This document shows, in pieces, positions 13,342 to 19,186 of a stretch of 19,186 nucleotides of DNA. A model generated the notes under the pieces. That model did no database searches. It was given only the letters and a program-made list of their open reading frames with translations, and had not been told where the DNA came from. The first letter of the stretch is position 1, and the number at the start of each line of letters is the position of its first letter. The DNA comes from Pseudomonadota bacterium (GTDB taxonomy: Bacteria; Pseudomonadota; Gammaproteobacteria; Steroidobacterales; Steroidobacteraceae), in NCBI GenBank assembly GCA_023428645.1, contig JAEYXD010000185.1, forward strand, positions 1-19,186, written 5' to 3'. Position numbers and translations under genes: made by a program.

Positions 13342-13743
13342 TTACGGCGAGCCGCGCAACGCGTCGAAGGCAGACGTGCCGGAGAAATCGCGCAGCATGA
13401 GGAGTTGCACGATCTTGTCCTCCGCGAGCGTGAAATAGAGCAGGACTCGCAAGGGGTCGGGCAACCCGCGCTTGTCGAAGCTGCCGTCGGCGTGTGCCGC
13501 GACGACACAGTGTCCGTAGTGCTGGAAACAATGAATGGCGCGAAGCGACAGCTGCTCTCCGATCACATCGCGCGTGGCCCACTCCTCGAGCTCCGCGATT
13601 CCGTGCCAGTGCTGCAATTGATCGTTCACGATTGCGTCCGGCGCGAAGACCTGAAGCAGACGGGGCAGATCTCCTGAATTCACCGCCTCGAAAAACTGCG
13701 CCACGCCTGGAGATAGCGTCAAAGCGCCTATGTGACCGTCCAA
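13342..13743 (-). CDS. NTF2/SnoaL-like domain protein
   Basis: 133-aa NTF2-fold protein of the SnoaL type, not closely similar by eye to the other NTF2-like protein in this window. Typical pieces: VAQFFEAVNSGDLPRLLQVFAP, DAIVNDQLQHWHGIAELEEWA, then HCFQHYGHCVVAAHADGSFDKRGLPDPLRVLLYFTLAEDKIVQLL. That last part is the usual end of such domains, where a strand carrying the basic residue leads to the I-x-x-L strand. The start is TTG at 13743, supported by GGAGG six bases upstream; no ATG occurs near the N terminus. It is 145 nt downstream of the isochorismatase-family gene and 142 nt upstream of the AraC-like gene. Confidence 0.85.
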   Translation of the reverse strand: MDGHIGALTLSPGVAQFFEAVNSGDLPRLLQVFAPDAIVNDQLQHWHGIAELEEWATRDVIGEQLSLRAIHCFQHYGHCVVAAHADGSFDKRGLPDPLRVLLYFTLAEDKIVQLLMLRDFSGTSAFDALRGSP

Positions 13744-13821
13744 GCAACACCTCCGCGGATACCAACGAATGCGACGCGAGCCGCTCCGTCACGACTTGCG
13801 AGAGCGTGTTCGCACGGCGAA

Positions 13822-13881
13822 GGGATGACGAGGCTCGATCGGTGGTCGTCCTGCGACTCATCGTTCGGGCTTCGTCATCCC
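13822..13881 (-). repeat. 10-bp perfect inverted repeat with 40-nt spacer
   Basis: GGGATGACGA (13822-13831) and TCGTCATCCC (13872-13881) are perfect inverted copies. They begin 8 nt after the isochorismatase-family stop codon. No T run follows on the minus strand, so this is not a standard terminator. It could be a stem that stabilises the upstream message or a pair of binding sites. Confidence 0.5.
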
Positions 13882-13888
13882 ATTTCGT

Positions 13889-14563
13889 TCAGCCCTTGCT
13901 GCCAGGCACCGCCGTGTTGAGCAATTGCTGCTCCCAGAGGAATGCGATGCCGCTGCCGCCTGCGTGCTGCGTGAGTACTCCCGTCAGCGCCGCGGCCTGT
14001 TCGGCACGCGCCCAATCGCGCTGCCACTCGGCCGCCACCGCCAGCCAGGTCATCATGTTTGCACCCGCCGCGATCATGCGCTGAATAGCCACCGTGTGGG
14101 CCTCGACCGAGACGCCACCGCACGCGTCGGTGACGACCGTTACATCCCAGCCTTCGCCGAGTGCTTGAATCGTTGGCATCGCGACGCAGACCTCGGTCCA
14201 CAGGCCCGCGATGATCAGCTGTTTGCGGCCTGTCGCCTTGACCGCATCGACCACCAGGGGATCCTCCCACGTGTTGATGAACGTCCGGTCGATCACTTCC
14301 TGGCCGGGAAAGACCTCGGTGATCTGAGGAAAGAGGAAACCGCCGCGTTCAGCGAGGACAGTGGTCAGGATGGTGGGGACACCGAAAGCCTTGGCCGACT
14401 TCGCGAGCGCCGCCGTATTGTTGATGACCATCTGCGGTTCATGGCTGTTCAGGTTCGCAAGCTGGAAAGGCTGGTGATCAATCAGTACGAGAACGGAATC
14501 TTCCGGACGGAGAAGCGAAGCAAGTCCGTTACGAAAAGTGTCGCGGCCGTTTTTGGTAGTCAT
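13889..14563 (-). CDS. isochorismatase-family cysteine hydrolase, YcaC-like
   Basis: 224-aa cytoplasmic hydrolase of the isochorismatase/nicotinamidase superfamily. The catalytic triad is visible: D29 (LVLIDHQ), K114 (TGRKQLIIAG) and C126 (TEVCVAMP). The closest known pattern is E. coli YcaC, matching ALAKSAKAFGVPTILTT, INTWEDPLVVDAVKATGRKQLIIAG, VTVVTDACGG and GANMMTWLAVAAEWQRDWAR. The YcaC group is of unknown or amide-type substrate, so true isochorismatase activity should not be assumed. The ATG at 14563 has AGGAG 9 nt upstream. It is the first gene of the minus-strand group and is divergent from the MFS transporter across a 325-bp region. Confidence 0.93.
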   Translation of the reverse strand: MTTKNGRDTFRNGLASLLRPEDSVLVLIDHQPFQLANLNSHEPQMVINNTAALAKSAKAFGVPTILTTVLAERGGFLFPQITEVFPGQEVIDRTFINTWEDPLVVDAVKATGRKQLIIAGLWTEVCVAMPTIQALGEGWDVTVVTDACGGVSVEAHTVAIQRMIAAGANMMTWLAVAAEWQRDWARAEQAAALTGVLTQHAGGSGIAFLWEQQLLNTAVPGSKG

Positions 14564-14888
14564 GTGATCGAGCTCCTAAGTAGCTGGGGGTGCAGGAGGT
14601 GACGGGGTCAGCCTCGCTACGCTCAGTCTCGATCAGCACAGCGCCGAGTGATTGCAGCTCGCGATAGTGATTTGTATGAACGTGCCGTCGCGCGCCGTCC
14701 GGTGCACTCCACGCACTGCAACCACAGCACGCTGATTCAAGCAGGCGGCTCACACCGTGGCTAAGGTGCGTATCGACCGGTGACGATCAGTAAAGCGCAT
14801 CACTGCAGACACAAAGGCGATGGCCGCCCACTGATCGATGAACAGCTTGAGCAAGCAATCTTGAGAAATACGGACACGTCATTGCGGC
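14564..14888. promoter_or_regulatory. 325-bp divergent intergenic region
   Basis: It separates the start of the isochorismatase-family gene (minus) from the MFS transporter (plus) and should contain both promoters. I found no -35/-10 pair with good spacing for either. A near-palindrome GCTTG-AG-CAAGC (14845-14856) lies 32 nt before the transporter ATG and could be an operator. Small frames here, including one on the minus strand ending at 14529, show no recognisable domain. Confidence 0.4.
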
Positions 14889-16241
14889 ATGCGAATCGAG
14901 GAAATTAGAGCACAGTTGCAGCATCGCTCGATGACTCGCTACCAGATTCTGGCGGTAGCCATCGCGATGCTCGTGCACATGGCGGACGGCTTCGATCTCT
15001 TGGCCATCTCATTCGCGGGTGCGGCGATCGATCGGGAATGGCTGCTTGGACCCGAACGTCTCGGGCAGCTGTTCAGCGCGGGCCTCCTCGGGATGGCCTT
15101 CGGTGCTCTAGGCTTGAGTTGGCTCGCCGACGTCTACGGTCGACGCACAGCGACGCTGATCAATCTGACTGTGATCACGATCGGTATGACTGTCGCTGCA
15201 TTCGCTGCCTCGTTCCATGAGTTGCTGGCCGCGCGCCTGGTCACCGGACTTGGTGTTGGGGCGATGAACGCCGCCATTGGCTCCCTGGTTTACGAGCTCT
15301 CGCCAGAGAGACGCAGGGAGATTTCGCTCGGCTTGGTAGCCGGCGCGTATTCTCTCGGTACGATCATCGGCGGCATCGTCTCGATCTGGCTGCTGACGAT
15401 TGGCTGGCGTGCGGTCTTTGGCTTCGGTGCCGTGTTGACTGCCTTGCTCATTCCGGTGGTCTATTTTCTCCTGCCCGAATCGCTCGACTTCCTACTCGGC
15501 AGGCACCCGCGCAATGCGTTGAGCAGAGCGAACAAGGAGCTCGCGCGGCTCGGATTCGAGCCTCTGGCTGAGTTGCCCGCGAAGAAGTCCAATCCCGACT
15601 CGAAGCGCGGATCGCTGGTCGATCTCGTTCGTCCACCGGTGCTCATCGGTCTCGTACTCGCTTGCCTCGGCTACTTCGGGTTCAGTGTGTCGCAGTACTT
15701 CATACTGAATTGGATGCCGCGCCTGATGGTGGCCGCGGGGTACACGGATGCGGGCGCCATTTCGTTCTCCGTCATTGCGAACATCGGTGCGATCGGCGGC
15801 TGCGCTGCCGTTGGTATCTGCACTGCCAGGTGGGGCCTGCGGACAGTGACCGTGACCATGCTGGTGATCACGGCGGTCGCGATCGCGGCCTTTGGAACGC
15901 TGCCGCTCGACGCACGAGGCTTGATCCGGACGTCATCGTTCTTCATCGGCTTCGCCTCGTTCGCCGCGGCGGTGGGAATGTTCTCGATCATGGCCTCCCG
16001 ATTTCCACCGCATGTGCGCGCGACCGGAATCGGTGCCTCGTTCACGGCGGGCCGATTGGGGTCGGCCGCGGGCGCCTATCTCGGTGGCTTCCTGTTGGCG
16101 ATAGGATTGGAGCGGCCAGAGCTCTGCATGGTCCTGGCGTTGCCAGCCATCGGCGCGGCCTTCGTCATCAGCTTTCTTGCGCGGCGCAAGTCCAGTACTT
16201 CGACGCTCGTGGGACGACCGCTTCCGGCCGAATCCAGTTGA
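14889..16241 (+). CDS. MFS transporter, aromatic acid:H+ symporter (AAHS) type
   Basis: 450-aa inner-membrane carrier with about 12 hydrophobic segments in two halves and a hydrophilic loop near residues 203-245. DGFD in the first membrane helix (33-36, HMADGFDLLAI) is a hallmark of the AAHS group (PcaK, BenK, VanK types). The MFS loop motif appears as WLADVYGRR (78-86), and RLVTGLGVGAMNAAIGSLVYE (116-136) and LLPESLDFLL are typical. The likely substrate is an aromatic or other carboxylic acid moved with protons; the exact one is unknown. The ATG at 14889 has no strong Shine-Dalgarno; M15 is an alternative. It is divergent from the isochorismatase-family gene and ends 40 bp from the convergent large regulator. 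Confidence 0.9.
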   Translation: MRIEEIRAQLQHRSMTRYQILAVAIAMLVHMADGFDLLAISFAGAAIDREWLLGPERLGQLFSAGLLGMAFGALGLSWLADVYGRRTATLINLTVITIGMTVAAFAASFHELLAARLVTGLGVGAMNAAIGSLVYELSPERRREISLGLVAGAYSLGTIIGGIVSIWLLTIGWRAVFGFGAVLTALLIPVVYFLLPESLDFLLGRHPRNALSRANKELARLGFEPLAELPAKKSNPDSKRGSLVDLVRPPVLIGLVLACLGYFGFSVSQYFILNWMPRLMVAAGYTDAGAISFSVIANIGAIGGCAAVGICTARWGLRTVTVTMLVITAVAIAAFGTLPLDARGLIRTSSFFIGFASFAAAVGMFSIMASRFPPHVRATGIGASFTAGRLGSAAGAYLGGFLLAIGLERPELCMVLALPAIGAAFVISFLARRKSSTSTLVGRPLPAESS

Positions 16242-16281
16242 GCAGGGCCCCGCTAGCCGCGCAACGACACCACGAGATCCA

Positions 16282-19179
16282 TCATGCGCGCCGCCCTACC
16301 CTTGCAGCCCGACGCCAGGCTTCGATCGACTCCCTGGCGCTTCTGAGATCGCGCGTTGCGTATCCTTCGGTAAAGCGGCCGTAAACCTCCGCGACGATCG
16401 CGCAGGCTTCCTCCGTTCGCTCCTCGCTGGCAAGTAGTTCACCCAGAGCCATGGCAGAGCGCAGTTCCAGACTGAGCGCGCCTTGACCATTTGCGAGCGC
16501 GATCGACCGCCGCAGCATCGTCTCGGCCGCGCAGACATCCAACCGACCGGAAACGATGCCGATCCGGGCGCGTGTACGCAGCAGCTCGGGAATGTCGAAA
16601 GATTCATGTCGCGCTTCGGCCCCTTCCAGGGCCGCGGCGATCATCGCCTCCGCCTCCAGGATGTCACCGCATTCGAGCAGCGCTTCTGACATCGATCGGT
16701 TCAGCATCGTCGTGACGTTCTGTCGCTGCTCGGTGTGCAAGCGTCCCAGCACCTCGCGAAATCGGTTCGCCGCCGTCCGGAACTCTCCTCGAAGCAAGGC
16801 CACTTCGCCCGAGAGGGCGACGGCAAAATCCGAATTGGTACCGAACGAGTAGCGGTCCGCGTGCTGGATGAGCCGGGTCACGAGCGCGCCCGATTCCTCT
16901 ACATCTCCCCTCCATACGAAGACCGTCGAGGCGTACATCAAAGCGACGAGCATGCTCATCGGCTGCTCGTCCGTCTCCGCTTCTGCGACCGCCTGACGAG
17001 CAACCTCGGCGGCGCGGTCCGCGGCGCCGCTCAGCCAGAGCGCGCGAGAGAGAACTATCAAGGCACGGGTCCTATGTCCGAAGCCGAGCCGATCGACCTT
17101 CATCCCGCCGTGCGCCGCGGCTTGCTTGAAGCCTTCCTCGGTGTGATTCAGCGCGCCCGCCTGATCGCCCAGGAAGTGGTACGCACAGCCGAGCATCCAC
17201 TCGGACATGACGATCCCACCGGGAGAGCCGACCTTGCGTGCCAGCTCGAGACTGCGCCAGCCCACATCAACCGCCTCGCGGAAGCGCCCCACGTGGCAGA
17301 AAACGATGTGCTGTGCCGCGAGCAGTCCCAACTCGCGCTCATGATCGTCGAGCGTCCGGGCAAGATTCAGCCCTCGCTCGATCGCATGACCGAGTTCAAC
17401 TCGATTGACGCGCGTGAACAGTGCCGACATCGCCAATGCTTCTTGCAAGATGAGGTGTGTCGCGGAGCCTTCCAGCGAACCGAGCTGCGATAGCGCGATT
17501 CGGCACCAGCGATGACACTCGTCCAGCAGCGACAATCTCAGAAAGATCGGCGCGACGAGCGCCGCCAAGCGAACTCCCAACGCGCTTTCACCGCCCTCGG
17601 CGAACGCCCACGCGAGCGCGGTGCGCATGTTGCCGACCTGCATTACATCGGGATTCGCGACCCACGGCTCGCTCTCATGATCACTGCAGGTGAGCTGCTT
17701 GATCAGATACTCGGCCAGCTTGCGCGAGACTGTGTTGACCTCGCCCGACTCCGCCAGTTTGGCCACTGCGTACGCGCGCGTCGTATCAAGGAGGCGCACG
17801 GAACTCGATCCATGCGACGTCGATGGCGACAGCAGCGACTTGTCGATGAGGCTGGCGATCGCCGCTGCGACGTCGACTTCCGTGATGATGTCGTCCGCCG
17901 CAACTCGCTGCGCCGCTGCCAGCCGAAATGGGCCGACGAACACTGACGCGCGGTACAGCACGCGCCGTTCGCTTTCCGATAGCAGGTTGTAACTCCAATC
18001 GAGCATCGCCTGCAGTGTCTGATGTCGCGGAGGTGCGCTGCGCCTGCCTTGCCACAGAAGACTGAGACGGCTATCGATCAGCTCCGCGGTCCCGCGCAGG
18101 CCATGCGAGCGCACGCGGCCGGCCGCCCATTCGATCGCCAAAGCGATGCCATCCATCTTGCGGCAGATCTGTACGGCGAGCCCGGCCATCTCATCCGTCA
18201 GCTCTTGCTGCACTCCACTTGCCGCCACTCGATCCATGAAGAGCTCCAGTGCCGGAAACGCCATCGCATCGGACGCGCTCAGGCCATCGCGTACCGGCGG
18301 GATATCGAGCGGCGGAAGGATGTGGACGTGCTCGCCCTCGACACGCAGCAACTCGCGGCTGGTCGCAAGCAGGTGGGTTTGAGGCGCGGATTCATAGAGC
18401 CATTCCGCGATCGCGGCAGTCTCGTCGATGAGATGCTCGCAGTTGTCCAATATCAGCAGCGTTCTGCGCGCGCCAAAGAACGCCAGGATGCTCGGCTTTG
18501 GATCTTGTACCTGCATCTTCAGGCCGAGCACGGCCGCGATCGCACTCGGGATGATCGACGCATCGGTGATCGAGGCGAGGTCGACGTAGTACACGGCGCC
18601 CTCGAAGGCATCGAGCATCGCATGCGCTACGCTGATCGCGACCGTCGTCTTACCCATGCCGCCCGGACCGATGATGCTCACAAAGCGATGCTGGGTGAGC
18701 AACTCGATCACCGCGCGAACCGAATCATCGCGTCCGATGAGCCGATCGAGACGCGCCGGCAAGTAACGTTTCGACTGCGCTACCGGCGGTTGGATATCGG
18801 CGGGGAACTCCGCGGATCGGGCCATCCTGACTTGTCGCGACGAAGACTCGATTCGCGTTCGATTGACGGCCGCGACGAAGCTATATCCGCGGCCCGGGAG
18901 GTTGACGATGTAGCGCGCGCCGTCCTGGCTCTCACCCAGCGACTTGCGGAGGCTCGCGATGTTGACCCGCAGGTTGGCCTCATCGACCACCAGTCCCGAC
19001 CATGCACGCGCCATGAGCTCTCGCCGGGGGATCACTTCGCCCGGCCGCTCCACCAGTTCGATTAGCATATCGAGCGAGCGGCTACCGAGATGGACGGCCG
19101 CCCCGTTCCGCTGCAGCAATCGTCCTGCCACGTGCAGGCGAAACGGTCCAAACTCGACGATCTCGTCACTCGCCGGCAT
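16282..19179 (-). CDS. winged-helix / STAND ATPase / TPR transcriptional regulator
   Basis: 965-aa regulator. Residues 1-104 are an OmpR/PhoB-type winged helix (FGPFRLHVAGRLLQRNG, LGSRSLDMLIELVERPGEV, VDEANLRVNIASLRKSLGE, ending YIVNLPGRGYSFVA). A linker leads to an NB-ARC/STAND-like ATPase with RLIGRDDSV, Walker A GPGGMGKTT (171-179), Walker B LLILDNCEHL (241-250) and LLATSRELLRVEGE (270-283). The remainder, from about 480, is helical and alanine/leucine-rich like TPR repeats, for example AAQHIVFCHVGRFREAVDVG. Such proteins are thought to hold the DNA-binding domain inactive until a ligand and ATP open the switch. The ATG at 19179 gives the family N terminus, though only 7 nt of upstream sequence is in the window. 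It is a candidate regulator of the adjacent hydrolase/transporter genes. Confidence 0.93.
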   Translation of the reverse strand: MPASDEIVEFGPFRLHVAGRLLQRNGAAVHLGSRSLDMLIELVERPGEVIPRRELMARAWSGLVVDEANLRVNIASLRKSLGESQDGARYIVNLPGRGYSFVAAVNRTRIESSSRQVRMARSAEFPADIQPPVAQSKRYLPARLDRLIGRDDSVRAVIELLTQHRFVSIIGPGGMGKTTVAISVAHAMLDAFEGAVYYVDLASITDASIIPSAIAAVLGLKMQVQDPKPSILAFFGARRTLLILDNCEHLIDETAAIAEWLYESAPQTHLLATSRELLRVEGEHVHILPPLDIPPVRDGLSASDAMAFPALELFMDRVAASGVQQELTDEMAGLAVQICRKMDGIALAIEWAAGRVRSHGLRGTAELIDSRLSLLWQGRRSAPPRHQTLQAMLDWSYNLLSESERRVLYRASVFVGPFRLAAAQRVAADDIITEVDVAAAIASLIDKSLLSPSTSHGSSSVRLLDTTRAYAVAKLAESGEVNTVSRKLAEYLIKQLTCSDHESEPWVANPDVMQVGNMRTALAWAFAEGGESALGVRLAALVAPIFLRLSLLDECHRWCRIALSQLGSLEGSATHLILQEALAMSALFTRVNRVELGHAIERGLNLARTLDDHERELGLLAAQHIVFCHVGRFREAVDVGWRSLELARKVGSPGGIVMSEWMLGCAYHFLGDQAGALNHTEEGFKQAAAHGGMKVDRLGFGHRTRALIVLSRALWLSGAADRAAEVARQAVAEAETDEQPMSMLVALMYASTVFVWRGDVEESGALVTRLIQHADRYSFGTNSDFAVALSGEVALLRGEFRTAANRFREVLGRLHTEQRQNVTTMLNRSMSEALLECGDILEAEAMIAAALEGAEARHESFDIPELLRTRARIGIVSGRLDVCAAETMLRRSIALANGQGALSLELRSAMALGELLASEERTEEACAIVAEVYGRFTEGYATRDLRSARESIEAWRRAARVGRRA

Positions 19180-19186
19180 ACGAGAT

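Noticed and set aside
18022..19065. 347-codon plus-strand frame opposite the large regulator
   Set aside because: Antisense of the ATPase domain; no motif of its own.
1..19186. CRISPR arrays, insertion sequences, integrases, toxin-antitoxin pairs or phage genes
   Set aside because: No regularly spaced repeats, terminal inverted repeats, transposase/integrase motifs or phage proteins were seen on either strand.

Overview
The window is GC-rich bacterial chromosome. The order tRNA-Val - thrS - infC - rpmI - rplT - pheS - pheT, the E. coli-like sizes of ThrRS (642 aa) and UvrB (679 aa), and an aromatic-acid type MFS transporter point to a gammaproteobacterium. High GC and the style of the accessory genes suggest a Xanthomonadales/Steroidobacterales-like soil or water organism, but the genus cannot be fixed from sequence alone.

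Left part (1-5441, all minus strand) is a translation operon. A promoter near 5413-5441 drives tRNA-Val(GAC), followed 21 nt later by thrS, then infC (start codon ATC, Shine-Dalgarno inside the end of thrS), rpmI, rplT, a leader with two hairpins, pheS and the first 343 codons of pheT, which runs off the left edge. pheS and pheT overlap by 4 nt (ATGA).

Middle part (5475-9533) holds uvrB (minus) and, divergently, a class I aspartate-type aminotransferase (plus). They are followed by an unlisted 57-codon small gene with a helix-turn-helix-like sequence and a tRNA-Asn(GTT) with its own TTGACA promoter.

Right part (9534-19186) is accessory. After a 579-bp stretch with no convincing gene come a secreted FKBP-type prolyl isomerase and an exported-looking alpha/beta hydrolase with an Asp nucleophile (both plus). 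Next is a minus-strand group: a YcaC-like isochorismatase-family hydrolase, an NTF2/SnoaL-like protein, a short AraC-family regulator and a second NTF2-like protein. Divergent from this group is an AAHS-type MFS transporter. Convergent with the transporter is a 965-aa regulator made of a winged-helix DNA-binding domain, a STAND/NB-ARC-like ATPase and TPR-like repeats. The mix of two hydrolases, two NTF2-fold proteins, a transporter for aromatic-type acids and two regulators suggests a small uptake-and-degradation or detoxification locus; that link is inference.

No CRISPR array, insertion sequence, integrase or phage gene was seen. The best leads are the translation-control features of the thrS-pheT operon (ATC start of infC, SD-less U-rich thrS leader formed by the tRNA 3' end, pheS leader without a Phe-rich peptide), the small gene at 9168-9341, and the accessory hydrolase/regulator locus.
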